64,000 nucleotides of DNA from Prorocentrum cordatum (taxonomy: Eukaryota > Sar > Dinophyceae > Prorocentrales > Prorocentraceae). Below are positions 20,642-31,264 of the stretch, piece by piece (positions within the stretch are counted from its first letter, which is position 1; every line of letters begins with the position of its first letter). The notes under the pieces were generated by a model. That model was not told the DNA's origin and searched no databases. It worked only from the letters and a program-made list of their open reading frames with translations. A program made the position numbers and the translations under genes. Where the stretch lies: positions 10,087 through 74,086 of the forward strand of contig CAUYUJ010020598.1 in assembly GCA_963575745.1 (NCBI GenBank). Direction: 5' to 3'.

Positions 20642-20787
20642 GGGGAACGGGAAAGAGCAGAAACAGAAAAACTCGGAGGTCCGCGCGGATTCCTTGGACC
20701 CGCGCTAGGCCCGGGGGTCCAGCGCCGATCCAAGAAGTTCGCGCGGACCTCCGAGTTTTTATGTTTATGTCAATCTTCGTTCCCCTA
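20642..20787. mobile_element. MITE family 1, short copy
   Basis: GGGGAACG...AACTCGGAGGTCCGCGCGGA...CGCGCGGACCTCCGAGTT...CGTTCCCC. The GC-rich centre is shorter than in other copies. Its right end directly abuts dispersed repeat A. Confidence 0.85.
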
Positions 20788-20960
20788 TTCTAAAGGGACC
20801 CTGGGGCACACAAATAAATACACACAATAAAAAGATTCCCCATATGTTCCCCACATTTTCTGGGTTTTTGTCTTCCCCCCACACTTCCCATATTTTCCTA
20901 TATTTTCTGGGAATCGACGATTAATTGTGTCTGTGTGTTTTTCCCCCTCCTGATATTCTC
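20788..20960 (-). repeat. Dispersed repeat A, copy 2
   Basis: Same block order as at 5530-5712 and 44590-44762, including ACAAATAAATACACACAATA and TTAATTGTGTCTGTGTG. It ends about 34 bp from the donor site of exon F. Confidence 0.85.
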
Positions 20961-20993
20961 ATCCTCGTTTCCCCCCCTCGCTCGCCGCCGATC

Positions 20994-21068
20994 CTGCGCC
21001 TTGGCCACCTCGGCGTCGGCCTGCTTCACCACCGCCGTCGCCTCCCCCATGACCCTCTCGACCATCTC
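20994..21068 (-). CDS. Exon F of large coiled-coil/EF-hand gene
   Basis: 25 codons between acceptor GCCGCAG|GAG and donor GCGCAG|GA: EMVERVMGEATAVV then KQADAEVAKAQ. Helical and charged, phase 0 on both sides. It joins exon G as EVAKAQ|EQAEAAMGG across a 9.8-kb intron that holds LINE1, a MITE of each family, and repeat tracts. Confidence 0.75.
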
Positions 21069-22001
21069 CTGCGGCGGAGAGGGCCCCAAGCCTGGCTTAG
21101 GGGGTGCCAGCCATCCTCACGGCGCATCGTTCTTCGGGGCCGACGTTTTGCCGGGCCGTCCCGTAGGCTCCGGCGGCGTCGGCGCGCGAAAAGGTTTTTG
21201 ACACAGCGTCGATCGTTCAAACTTGAATCGATCGCGGCCCAGATCGTTCAAGGTCGGATTCTGTGGGGTTCAATGACGTCTTCGTGTCCCTCGATGCTTC
21301 CGCGTCGCGGAATTCAGCCCTGAACGCCTTCACCGGTGTCGCCGGCGCGCCATCGCCGCGTGAAGCTACCGTATGCTTTCGTGGTGGATCGTCGCCAGGA
21401 CCCAGGGGCCAGCCAAGCGAAGTTTCGAGAGGGCTCTGTCGCTAGTGTGTCGTCGGCCAAGATGAAGCCAGGACGAGGACGAATTTGGGTGAGGATGTAT
21501 CGAGGATCTCTGAGGTCCAGCTGCTCTGGATGATGCCTCGGGCGCCGCGGCCTTCTCAGAGCGTTCCAAAACGCGCTGGCGTTCAGAAGCGCTCAGGAAC
21601 GGATTTATCCTCGTTTTAGCCCCGCCCGGCAAGGGCCAACCCAGCGACGGCTCGGGAGGGCTATGTCGCTGGTGTGTCGTCGGCGACTCCCGAGCCATCG
21701 GCACGCCAGACGTGGAGACCAGGGAAAACGCCCAATAGCAGATGTTGCCTGACTCTGGTAGCAGCTGCCGTTCACTTGGCAGCAGTCGCTGCAAAGCCGA
21801 CATCAGGTCCTGTCCTCGTTCGCCTCGCCCCCTCCCGCATGTCATCCGACGAGGGCCGAACACAGGTACCTCGGGCACGAGCAGCTCAGCTCTGTGAGGG
21901 CAAGCGGATCCAGAGGGCGCATTGGGTGTCGATCGCTGCCGTTCCAGAGGCCTCCAGAGCAGAACTCTCCTGCGATTGTCCGGTTTTCGACCTCCCAGGT
22001 C
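21069..22001. other. Intron E-F, no further gene seen
   Basis: 933 bp with GA-AG ends. GAGGGCTCTGTCGCTAGTGT near 21430 and GAGGGCTATGTCGCTGGTGT near 21660 are two copies of one segment. Nothing else recognised. Confidence 0.55.
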
Positions 22002-22091
22002 CTGCTCTTCCTTCCTCCTCTTCTCCTCCTCCTGTCGCCTCTTCTCGTCCTCCTCCCTCTTCTTGAGGGTGGCCTCGACCTGCCTCTGCGC
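22002..22091 (-). CDS. Exon E of large coiled-coil/EF-hand gene
   Basis: 30 codons between acceptor CTCCAG|GCG and donor GAGCAG|GA: AQRQVEATLKKREDEKRR followed by QEEEKRRKEEQ. Almost entirely charged, a typical single-helix or coiled-coil segment. Phase 0 on both sides. Confidence 0.72.
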
Positions 22092-22489
22092 CTGGAGGGG
22101 GGAGGCGGGGAGGATGAGCATGAGAAGGACGAGGGGGAGAGGAGGAACGAAACGGGACGGGACGTTTGCGACCCTGAGCATTGGCTCCTGTGGTTAAGCT
22201 CCCTTGGCTACTGCAGCTGAGAAAAACATGAGAGGATCTCCGAATAGCCGCGGGGCTATAGCCTGCAGCCTCGCTGGGGAGGGAGCCAGGGAGATGAAGA
22301 GCAGCATGACGAGCATGAGCAGAGGGCGAACGAGCAGCCGCAGGAGGTGAACAGGGGGGGGGAGCACGACGACAACGACGACTCCGACGGACGACGGCGG
22401 AAGAGTCGGGAGGGGCGTCCCCTCCCCCCCTGTGTTGCAACGGGGGGGGGCCCGTTGGCGCCGGCGCTGGCGCCGGCGCTGTCGGGCAG

Positions 22490-22508
22490 CGACAGCGACG
22501 ACGACGAC

Positions 22509-22539
<31 letters not shown>

Positions 22540-22585
22540 GACGACCACGACGGACGACGGACGACGGACGACGGACGACGACGGA
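22490..22585. repeat. (GAC)n microsatellite in intron D-E
   Basis: GACGACGAC tract with short interruptions, inside the 488-bp interval between exons D and E. Confidence 0.85.
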
Positions 22586-22603
22586 GTCGGGAGCAGGATG
22601 TGC

Positions 22604-22675
22604 CTGCTGGAGGGCCTGCTCTACCTCCTTGGACACGTACTCCACCTGGCTGCCCATGGCGTTCAGGTTGGCGGC
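22604..22675 (-). CDS. Exon D of large coiled-coil/EF-hand gene
   Basis: 24 codons between acceptor GTGCAG|GCC and donor CAGCAG|GC: AANLNAMGSQVEYVSK then EVEQALQQ. Phase 0 on both sides. The downstream intron uses GC-AG ends. The first bases (GCCGCCAACCTG) closely resemble the intron sequence right after the proposed exon C donor (GCCGCACACCTG). Confidence 0.7.
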
Positions 22676-22683
22676 CTGCACTG

Positions 22684-22879
22684 TCCTCCTGCTGCTGCTG
22701 CTCCTCCTCCTCCTCCTTCTCCTCATCCTCCAGAGTGAGGAGGAAGGGGGAGAGGGAAGGGGGATGAGGGAGGAGAGAGAGGAGAGAGAGGAGAGAGGAG
22801 GAGGAGGAGGAGGAGGAGGAGGAGGAGGAGGAGGAGGAGGAGGAGGAGGAGGAGGAGGAGGAGGAGGAGGACGATGATG

Positions 22880-22912
<33 letters not shown>

Positions 22913-22913
22913 C

Positions 22914-22945
<32 letters not shown>

Positions 22946-22950
22946 GGGAG
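22684..22950. repeat. (CTG)n, (GGA)n and (GAT)n microsatellites
   Basis: Consecutive triplet tracts: CTGCTG/CTCCTC at 22690-22730, pure GGA at 22797-22868, then GAT at 22870-22945, then GTAAGA repeats to 22980. Poly-Ser, poly-Leu and poly-Ile frames here are artefacts. Confidence 0.92.
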
Positions 22951-23313
22951 GAGGAGTAAGAGTAAGAGTAAGAGTAAGAGTCCCATGATGTTGTCCTAAA
23001 CGGAACCTCTCGCCTTCCTGAGCTCAGTGGGCGATGACCACGGAGATGTGAAGCGACGTCGCCTGCGGGAAAAGACAACCTCGAACAACAAATCACCACA
23101 TTACAAGTACATCATCAAGCCGTCTGGTAGCCCTGTACGTGGACTGCGCGAAGTTGGCGCGCGCGTAGCCCGCCCTGTGCTGCGGGGGCAGCGGGGGTCC
23201 TGGCTGGCTGCTCGCGGCTGACGGGATCACCCTCGCGACGTGCTTGACCACCTTGGCTGCCTGCGTCGGCACGCCATCTGGGCCCGCTGGCCTTGCGCGG
23301 GCGCCATGGTTGT

Positions 23314-23512
23314 TAGGGGAACGAAGAATGACATAAACATAAACATTCGGAGGTCCGCGCGGATTTCTCGGATCGGCGCTGGACCCCCCCCTGGCGCGCG
23401 CAGCGCGCCAGGGGCGGCGCCGGAGGCGCCGCCAGGGGGGTCCAGCGCGGATCTGAGAAATCCGCGCGGACCTCCGAGTTTTTTTACGTTTCTGTCATTC
23501 TTCGGTCCCCTA
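23314..23512. mobile_element. MITE family 1, copy 3, flanked by TA
   Basis: TA|GGGGAACGAAG...CTTCGGTCCCC|TA. Arms include GACATAAACATAAAC and CGGAGGTCCGCGCGGATT with their reverse complements, around a centre with GGCGCGC and GGCGGCGCC palindromes. TA on both sides fits a TA target duplication. Confidence 0.88.
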
Positions 23513-23519
23513 ATGGTCG

Positions 23520-24779
23520 GCGTCGCAACCGCCCGCGTCGTCTGGGTCGGTCTTCTTGCCGGGCTCCGCGAGGGCGGCGCGATCCGCGAGGTGCCCTGCG
23601 CGGCGCCTCCTCCGCCGCCTCCTCCTCCGACAGGTCGGGCGCCTGGTGGGTCGCCGCCTCCCCGGCGGGTGCCCCCTCGCAAACTGCAGCGGGCGCCGCT
23701 GGCATTCTTGCCCTGGGCGCGGGGCTCCGCCGCGCGGGGAGGCGCAGCTTCCAGTGCTGCGGTGGGCGCGGCCCACGGGGCCAGCGGCCTGAGCGCCTCG
23801 GGGCGCGGCGCGAGCCCCCCCGCGGGGCGACCGCTGCGACGCCGTCGCGCTGCCCTGCAGGGGGCGCATCCGCCGCGCTGCCCTGGCGCGGCGGTGGCGA
23901 CCGCTGCCTGCGAAGCGCCGTGGAAGATCGCCGCCGCCGCGCCCTGGCCGAACGTGGTCGGGCACGCCCCGCGCACTGCTGACGGTGTGACCGCTGCTGA
24001 CGGCGCGAACGATGCGTTGGGCTGGGATGTCCTGGAGCGCCGCCAAGTGCGGCTGCTCCTTAACACCTCGGGGTCATTCGACCTCCCACGCGTCGCCAGA
24101 CGGCCCCTCCTCGTCGCGCGCCTCCGCGGGCCGCGGCTCGGCGACGATGTCCGAGGGGTCGCTGCGCAGCCAACTCGCGCGGTGCCCCATGGCAGCGGAC
24201 TTACTTGTTGCGAGGCCTTTCTTGGCTTGGAGGCGCAAAGCCACCCAGTGGCTACTCCCCGTGCCAAAGGCCGAGTCCGCGGCGATCACGGCGGTGACGT
24301 TCCCTTGCGCCGCCTCGCCCAGCGAATGCATTGCCAACTTTGCGGCTCGATCGACGACGACTCGAATCGCTACTCTCTGGAAGCGCGCCGCCCTCGAGCG
24401 AGTCGATCTCGCTTTCCGCCATGAGCTTTGGGGGCGCATTTGTCTCTCGCTTGCGCTTGCCCAAGCCATCGAGCATGCCTGCTCTGAGGCTGACTGCAGC
24501 GCGTGATGCTGCGGCCTGATTTGTCGCCCACTGCCCCCGCGCATGGGCCTTGAGATCGCGTTCGCGAGCTGCGCCGTCTACTCGATCTCGGCCCCTGGCA
24601 GGCCATGGATTTCCGCGGCCACGGCGTCATGTTGGCGCCGGGCGCAATCGCCTGGATCACGCCCGCGCCGGATCTGGGCGGGGTCGCGGGGCCTGTCGCG
24701 GTCAATCCGACCGTGCCCCCCCCGCGCCCCACGGACGCCGCTCAGATCCGCCGGCGCCCTCCGCCCGCCTTTCGGCAAG
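23520..24779. other. GC-rich stretch with ambiguous coding signal
   Basis: The minus strand holds a long Ala/Arg/Pro/Gly-rich frame (23510-24046 and 23227-24267) and a 156-codon frame at 24074-24544. None carries a domain I recognise, and high GC alone can keep such frames open. It could be decayed retroelement sequence upstream of exon D; no gene is called. Confidence 0.35.
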
Positions 24780-25336
24780 TGGTGCAGACGGCAGACGCGA
24801 TAGCTGTGATCTCCGAATGTTTCTGCTCTCCTCCAGCAACAGACAATCAACTGGCACGTAGTGCAGTGTGTCCAAATTACCATCTGGCCGGCTGCATTGC
24901 GTGCAACGCGTTGCCAAATACAGGTGCCGTGGGGCGCGCTCACTCTTGATCGCAGCATGCGTCGCAGACGCAACGGTGAACTGCGAGAGCGCGTCTGTGC
25001 GCGTGAACATGGGCGCCGTCCACGTCTCCTTTGCCCCCGTCCATCTTCCTCGTCGCAGCCCTGAACTCCTCGTGGACCTTATCCGCCTATGCAATGTGGG
25101 CGGGCGCGCGCGATGCCGCGCGCAACCCCCCGCGCGCCCCTGCCCGGGCAAGCGCGCGCGGTGCGTCAGCTCCCCGTGCTCCATCGGACGAGACCACCCG
25201 CCCCACTGCGCGAGCGAAATCTTGCGAGGCCGTCGCCCTCGCCATGTTAGCCTGCTGCGGTCTCTCCCGGCGGTCGCGCTTGATGTCGGCGCGAGGCTGC
25301 GCGCCCATCTGGCGAGCTTCCGCCACCGTCGCCATG
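24780..25336 (-). pseudogene. Possible decayed coding stretch with cysteine motif
   Basis: Protein-like pieces occur in alternating minus-strand frames: MATVAEARQMGAQPRADI at 25336, then KVHEEFRAATRKMDGGKGD, then WQRVARNAAGQMVIWTHC with TTC following. The last piece has a CxxC and recalls zinc-binding regions of retroelement proteins, but I cannot assign a family. Frame changes between pieces would make it broken. Confidence 0.25.
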
Positions 25337-25430
25337 GGTGGGCCCGCGGTGCTGAAGCAGCTGGGCGACGCGCTGCGACTGCCCCTGACGCGTATCTGAA
25401 TCCCACCACGAAGTATCGAACATCCAACAA

Positions 25431-26285
25431 GTGCCCCCCCCCACCCCCCGCCGCCCGTCAACCTCGCTGTCCTCGAGTGGGGGGAGGAGTGTGGGAGGGG
25501 CCATGACAACCAAATGCGTTATGTGGTTCTGGGACCGACAGGCGCGAACACGCGCGCGTGTGCACGCGAATGCAAGCTTCTACAGATATAACGCATGCGT
25601 AAAACGCGCTACGCGCTCGGAGGGCCGCCCCCTGACGCTGCGCGCCGTAACTGCGGGCGCGTTGTCCCCGCATGCCAGACTCGTGCGCGCTCATGCTCAT
25701 AAGGCCCACGCGAGGTGGGGACAACCCCATATGATCTGGCCGCGTGCTCAGCGTGTGACCTCTGGGTGACAGACTTTGAGGGCCCTGTTCGACGTTCTGA
25801 GCACTGCGCGGCTGCCGACGCGCGCGCTCATGAAATCCTGGCCAAGCCCTTTCCCGTCCAGCGCTGAAGGATTAACGGTCACGCGTGAGGAGGCTCGTTC
25901 GTGTCGCGAGAAGAAGCGTACTCGGGGCCTGAAAGGCAATTTCGCTAACAAAGCCCCTTACAGGGTGGTGGGGCTGCCTGTGGTGCTTAGCTGGGCGGGG
26001 CCTCCACCTCTCTCTTTGTCCTGCCCCCTGTTGCTTGTTACCTCTTCTACTCCCCCTTGGTCCCCGCCTTTGCTGAGGCGTCTACTCCCCGCTGCCAATG
26101 TCAGAGGGCCCTTTGATAGTCGCGGCTCCTCAGGGCTACGTTTATAATTCCACTAGCCCTGTGGGCGAAGGTAATCTAATGAGTTTCCTCGTTCAACCCC
26201 CCTATCCCTCCGGGGCAGGGCTAACCGGGTTTACCCCTCCTCCCTGCCCCCTCCCCTGGACCTGGACGGGGCGCTCCGCGAGGTG
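25431..26285. other. Gene-free stretch
   Basis: No recognisable protein or repeat on either strand. Scattered GCGCGCGT words occur near 25540-25565. Confidence 0.4.
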
Positions 26286-26289
26286 TCAG

Positions 26290-26830
26290 ACGACACTTTT
26301 TCGCCCAAGATGGCTCCAAGAGGGCCTCAGAGAGCCCAAGATGACTTCCCAAATGGCTCAAGATAGCCCAAGATGCCGCAAGATTGCTCCCAAAATGCTC
26401 CGAAGGGCCCAAACACGTTCCAAGACGGCTCCAAGAGGCCTCCGAGGCCTCCAAGGAGGCCCCCGATAAGCCAACATCCTTCAAAAGCCATAAGACATCA
26501 ATGATTGTTGCGTTCTCGCCTTCTCGCTTCCGATGGCCATCTGAAGCCTCAATCTGGTTCCACGATGGCCCAAGAGAGCCCCAGGAGAGGCCCAAGAGAG
26601 CCCCCAAGAGCGCTCCAAGAGGGGTTCAGGAGGCGATGTTCGGTGCTCCCGAGGGGGGGGCTAATTGGAGCTCCCCCCTTTTGTTATCGATGGCCTCCAA
26701 GATGGCCACAAGAGCGCCCCTAAAGCTCCCAAGAGCGGCCCAGGAGGGCCCCAGGAGGCGCCCAGACAGCCACAAGAGGCGCCCAAGGGGACTGAGACCC
26801 TATACGAAGCCTCAAGAGGATCCCCGAGGT
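26290..26830. repeat. CCAAGATGGC/GCCCAAGAGG degenerate repeat tract
   Basis: Irregular copies of CCCAAGATGGCTCC, GGCCCAAGAG and CCAAGAGCGCC, as in the tract around LINE1. Confidence 0.78.
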
Positions 26831-26835
26831 ACCCG

Positions 26836-26965
26836 ACTCTCCCTCCTCCTCCTCCTCCTCCTCCTCCTCCTCCTCCTCTTCCTCCTCGTTCTTCTCGTCC
26901 TCCTCCTCCTCCTCCTCCTCCTCCTCCTCCTCCTCCTCCTCCCTCCTCCTCCTCCTCCTCCGGGA
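26836..26965. repeat. (CCT)n microsatellite
   Basis: Two nearly pure CCT tracts separated by TTCTTCGTTCTTCTCGT-like sequence. Confidence 0.92.
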
Positions 26966-27109
26966 ACATTGGCGCTTTCCCCTATGCGCAATAGCTTTGG
27001 TGACGACTCGTACAAGCAACGGGTTGGATTCTGGACGAAAGCCGTCAACAACGTTTTGGTGTGATGGGCCGATTATCCACCACCGCTACCATAGGTAGCA
27101 GCGGGAGGA

Positions 27110-27262
27110 GGAAACGGAGGAGGAGGAGGAGGAGGAGGAGGAGGAGGAGGAGGAGGAGGAGGAGGAAGAGCAGGAGGAGAAGGACCTCCCCATCCTCCCT
27201 TCTCCCCCGTCCTGCATATGGTAGTGGTGGTGGAAGATTGGCCCATCGTGGTGGGGGCTTTG

Positions 27263-27323
<61 letters not shown>

Positions 27324-27325
27324 AC
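27110..27325. repeat. (GGA)n and (GT)n microsatellites
   Basis: GGA repeats at 27115-27182 and an uninterrupted (GT)n run of about 50 bp near 27267-27318, the only clear dinucleotide repeat in the window. Confidence 0.92.
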
Positions 27326-27329
27326 CTCT

Positions 27330-28019
27330 CTTCCCACCTTCTGACCCGACAAACTCGAGGGCTCATGAGCCCTTTGCCGTGATCCCTCCTCCCTTTGGGG
27401 GGGCCAAAGCCATGGGGGAGAAGCGATGCATACGGATCCAGAGGGGCAGCACGGCCTTCTTGGGGCCAGCTACAGTCGGACCTGGGCAAGAAGAACACCC
27501 TTCAAGAACATGGGGCCCTCCGTCGCCCAAAACAAACAGAACATCCGAGAGTATCCTCCCCAGGATTCACAAGAACATCCAACAGACACGAAGAACCTTA
27601 GGAGACCCTCCCCGAACCGACTTCGACCTTGCACCCGGGTCCGACTCTATCCTTCTGCACCAGGCTCGGAAGAGAGGCGCGCCCGCTTGCTGGCTGCTTG
27701 CTGGTTGCCGGTATGCCCCAGAGCGAGGGGGGGAGTGTGGCACCCACCCTGGCATTCCCTCTGACATTTGGTCTTGCATTGCTCGTGCTCTTCTTGCTGC
27801 TGTCCTGCCGTGGAAGCTCTCAACGGCACGACCTGTGAGTGGATCGGACAGTCTGTGCCCACTGAGGTGCTTCCGCTTCGCCGGAATGCTGACGCGGCGT
27901 GCCTGCTTCGCGCTGGGGGGGCGGCGGAGGCTGCGGAGCCGCACCTGCAACTATCGTGTATGCGCACTGCCACGCCCTTTTCCTCGCATGCCCTGTGCTG
28001 CCTTAAGTAGCCGACCGGC
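27330..28019. other. Gene-free stretch
   Basis: No recognisable gene. Open frames on both strands lack conserved motifs. Confidence 0.4.
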
Positions 28020-28352
28020 CGACAAGTGAGGAGGAAAGAGGAGGACGAGGAGGAGGAGGAGCAGGAGGAGGAGGAGGAGGAGGAATCGAGAGGGAGGGAG
28101 GGAGGGAGGGAGGAGGAATCGAGAGGGAGGAGGGAGGGAAAAGAGGAGGAGGATGAGGAATCGAGGAAGGAGGGAAGGAGGAGGAGGAATGAGCGAGCAG
28201 AGCGCGGGGAGAGAGGGAGGAGCGAGAGAGTCAGAGTGGGAGGGAGGAGTGCGGGCAAGAGGGGCCTTCCGTCCCTCTCCTCCCTCCTCCTCCTCCTCCT
28301 CCTCCTCCTCCTGCTCCTCCTCCTCCTCCTCCTCCTCCTCCTCCTCCTCCCT
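28020..28352. repeat. (GGA)n, GGGA and (CCT)n microsatellite block
   Basis: Purine-rich GGA/GGGA repeats to about 28255, then pyrimidine-rich CCT repeats to 28352. Purine and pyrimidine tracts on one strand form an imperfect inverted repeat. Confidence 0.9.
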
Positions 28353-28689
28353 TCTGGACAACTCCTCCGTGTCGCACTACTGGGCGTGTCAGTGGGCCGG
28401 CCCGGGCGCTTTGATTGATAACCCCCTGCAGGTCGCAACCCTGCAGCGTAACACATCCGGCAATTGCACGGACGGGGACCAGCACCTTTTCAAAATGGAG
28501 CTCCCGCCTGGGCGTAGCGCATGTTGGTCTTAAAAGCCAGCACGTGTAATAGCTGCGCATATGGAGGGCGTCCTTTTCACGAGGGGGCTCTCCCAGGGGA
28601 CTTCCTCGACTTGAAAGTTCAGGAGAGGCAGGCATGCGCATCAGTTACACGCACGGGTGGTGGCTCCTATTGGAAGCGGGGTTTCTCAC

Positions 28690-28880
28690 TGGCCACCTCG
28701 CTGAATTACAAGTCGTTCATTTCTAATCGTGCTCATTTCGAAGTGTGCTCGTTTCAAATCGTTCCCGGCCCCCTAGTGGCCAGGAAGAGGTCCAGGATAG
28801 AACACTTAGACATGAAAGGATCTTGCCCCCCCCAACAAAAATCAAAGAACTTTCGCCACCTTAGAAATGAACAATGTGCA
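28690..28880. repeat. Dispersed repeat B, copy 1
   Basis: CGTTCATTTCTAATCGTGCTC...GGCCCCCTAGTGGCC...GGATAGAACACTTAGACATG...AACAAAAATCAAAGAAC. It matches 46510-46690 along its length, with a fragment near 3376-3425. No ORF. Confidence 0.85.
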
Positions 28881-29094
28881 CATGGTCATGTCTTGCTGCA
28901 TGCCTCGATTGCCAACGTGAGGCATGCTTGCTCCTTGCCAGGACCGGCTTCCGCCTGAGGGGCAGGCCCGCAGGGTGCTCGTCTCTCAAGCTGGCTGGCT
29001 CGTCCTGCGGCGAGAGGGGAGGCCTGCAGAAACGCTTGAGGAGGAGACCTAGAACGGGAGCGTGCAGTGCAGCATCTTCGGCTCGTCCCAGGTT

Positions 29095-29165
29095 TCCTTT
29101 GTTCCTCCTCCTCCTCCTCCTCGCCCTCCTCCTTCTCCTTCTCCTACTCCTCCTCCCTTTCCCCT
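29095..29165. repeat. Interrupted (CCT)n tract
   Basis: TTCCTCCTCCTCC... pyrimidine-rich, just downstream (minus strand) of exon C. Confidence 0.8.
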
Positions 29166-29188
29166 CCTCTCTGCTCCAGGTGTGCGGC

Positions 29189-29308
29189 CTGGGTCTCCTC
29201 CAGTTCCTTGCTGAGCTTGTCGAAGTTCTCGGGGGTGGCGGCGCGCATCTTCTGGATGACCTTCCGCACCGCCATCGCCGCGTTGCCCTCCCTCCGCTTC
29301 TGCTCCTC
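29189..29308 (-). CDS. Exon C of large coiled-coil/EF-hand gene
   Basis: Acceptor CCTCAG|GAG at 29309. The frame encodes EEQKRREGNAAMAVRKVI, then QKMRAATPENFDKLSKEL and EETQ. I place the donor at ACCCAG|GC (29188), which keeps phase 0 into exon D and gives a GC-AG intron. Alternatives are AAG|GA at 29206, or reading on through AAHLEQ. Helical, amphipathic sequence as expected for the coiled-coil part. The upstream intron would be 21 kb and hold LINE2, LINE3 and the retrogene. Confidence 0.68.
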
Positions 29309-29529
29309 CTGAGGGAGGACGCTTCTGGTCCAGCGCAGTTTTTCTTAGAGAGGTGGAGTGAAGGAGCGGGAGGGAGACGCGAATAACCGAAGATCGACCT
29401 CCTCGGGGAGGACGCATGCTGTCCACCCACACCGACCCTTGCCAGCCCGAGATCCTGGGCCCGGGATCGGTGGCTGCTCCTTAATGGCCCATACCCAGGC
29501 CAAGTGGACGCGCTCCGTGGGCCCAGGCT

Positions 29530-29750
29530 AGAGGCCTCCCAGATGGGGTCCGAATAGATGGGGTCGAAAGACCGCGCCGCATCACCGATGCATCGCCGAT
29601 GCATCGGCGATGCCTCGGCGATGCCTCGGCGATGCGTCGGCGATGCATCGGCGACGTCGCCGTGGGGAAACACGGTCTCCACATCGAGCCGCATCGCCGA
29701 TGCGGCGGGATCCTCTGGCCCCATCCACTCGGACCCCATCGAAAAAGGGG
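29530..29750. repeat. Foldback repeat with GATGCATCGGCGATGC core, copy 2
   Basis: The left arm GATGGGGTCCGAATAGATGG...CGCCGCATC and the right arm GATGCGGCGGGATCC...CGGACCCCATC are reverse complements over about 42 bp. Between them are tandem GCATCGGCGAT/GCCTCGGCGAT units. Copy 1 is at 11395-11600. Confidence 0.85.
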
Positions 29751-29924
29751 AGCTGCACACCGCTTCCGGGCCCGAGGCCTGGCTCGGCCGAGCTCGGGGC
29801 AGGCGGCTGCGGCAGCTTTTCCTGCCAGGGAGGCGTGGGCCCTGGCTCTTCTGCCGCCCCCCCCTCGGGCCCTCCAGCCTCCAGAAGAGACCTCCGCCGG
29901 CGGGCACCCTGCTTGGGGCGGAGG

Positions 29925-30035
29925 GGGAGGAGGCAGAGGAGGCAGAGGAGGAGGACGAGGAGGAGGCAGAGGAGGGGGAGGAGGAGGCAGAGGAGAAGGA
30001 GGAGGAGGAGGAGAAGGAGGAGGGGGAGGATTTTA
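29925..30035. repeat. (GGA)n tract with GGAGGAGGCAGAGG motif
   Basis: Purine tract containing GAGGAGGCAGAGGAGG several times. The same motif follows the SL of LINE2 at 36411-36440, so this may be the other side of the LINE2 target (inference). Confidence 0.82.
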
Positions 30036-30469
30036 GGATTCTAGGATTCTTGGTTGGCCCCGCGCGCGCCCTCATAGGGGCGCGAGGTCCAGGCATAGAA
30101 AACAAGCAGCGACCAGCGACGACGGCGACGGCGGCGGCCGAGGCGGCGACGGCGGCAACGACACGACAGACGACCGACGGGCCACCCGCAGCGTCGCGAC
30201 CGGCGACGGCGGCGGCGGCAACACGGCAGCTGCCGCTCGCGCGGGGCGGGTGCGGGGAGGCGCCTCTGGCGCGCCGCCCCCATTCCCGCGCAGAGCCAAG
30301 GCAGAGAGGCACGGCCCTATAAGTGACACCAGTGGCCGAATGACCCTGAACAGCAAGAGATCCGATAGGATCCGAATACACATAAAGTTGTATCCCAAAT
30401 TGCCCTGCTTACAAGGACGATATGGGCATGTGGAGCCCAGGGTACATGCCCTGAGGGAGCTTTACAGAT
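30036..30469. other. Sequence between GGA tract and recognisable LINE2 body
   Basis: Includes a GGCGGCGACGGC-type minisatellite at 30110-30240. It may be the 3' end of LINE2, or later insertions; a degenerate A-rich end (AATCCTAAAAT on the minus strand) lies at 30031-30041. Confidence 0.4.
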
Positions 30470-30877
30470 GTCATTCGATCATATACTTCCAACATGGGGA
30501 TAGCCACCGTTCCGATTGCAACATTTGTGCGTGGGTCACAGCCCGCCAAGAGACGACCCAGCCGCCTTCGAGAGATATCGGCAGTAACTCTGTGGCGACA
30601 TATCCGTTTGAGATTTTTGACATTAGTGAAACTGTAGGCCGCACAGAGGCGGCAAAATACATGATCCCGTCATTCTTAGAGAATGGCCGTAACCATCAGG
30701 GGCGGGACAACTCCTACTAGCAAGGGAAAGCTTGGTGTTGCTAGAAGCCCAACAAGTGTGGCATCTGCAACGCTTCAGGCGCCGATCCCAAATAATCTGG
30801 TGAGGAAAATCTCGGGGAGGGGCAACTACAGAGAGTGTGGGGGGGAGAGGGGCCTCACTCGCTGGTCTCTGGTTGCC

Positions 30878-31130
30878 CTAGGGTAGCGTAGCCACTGCTG
30901 AAGAAGCAGCGTAGCCGATGTACTTGGCCAGGAGGGTGACAACTTCTCGGGACCGCGTTACCCTTGCAAGAACGGCCTCGTCGCTGGGATGCATGGCTGC
31001 TCCTTTCTTCGCGCACTCGTCAACGACCTTGTTAGCCCTGGTACACCATACCGGCTGCCGTTCGTCCTGCTCAGACAGGTGGGAGACAATCTTATGAAGG
31101 TATATATATACATGTATAGATACTGTGATC
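30878..31130 (-). pseudogene. LINE2 RNase H, C-terminal piece
   Basis: The frame ending at 30878 contains CTRANKVVDECAKKGAAMHP, the usual last RNase H motif (N..VDE.AK.GA..H), followed by a helical tail ending YAASSAVATLP. It is separated from the N-terminal RNase H piece by the ACCGGTTCCG repeat and a frame change. Confidence 0.65.
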
Positions 31131-31264
31131 TCCAATATCGTCTGCTGCATTGTGTATCCGAATGCAAATATCAGAGTGCACAGCCCATCCACCGGTGGAG
31201 GCAGACCGAGGAAGGGCGAGAAAGCATCCAAGACCCACTGGCAATCCCTTAGTGGGCCCTGGAA

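Noticed and set aside
26305-26330. CCCAAGATGGCTCC as another spliced-leader relic
   Set aside because: Only a short match to the middle of the SL; it is one unit of the CCAAGATGGC repeat tract.
27267-27318. CRISPR-like or telomere-like array
   Set aside because: A plain (GT)n dinucleotide repeat. No direct repeats with unique spacers occur anywhere in the window.
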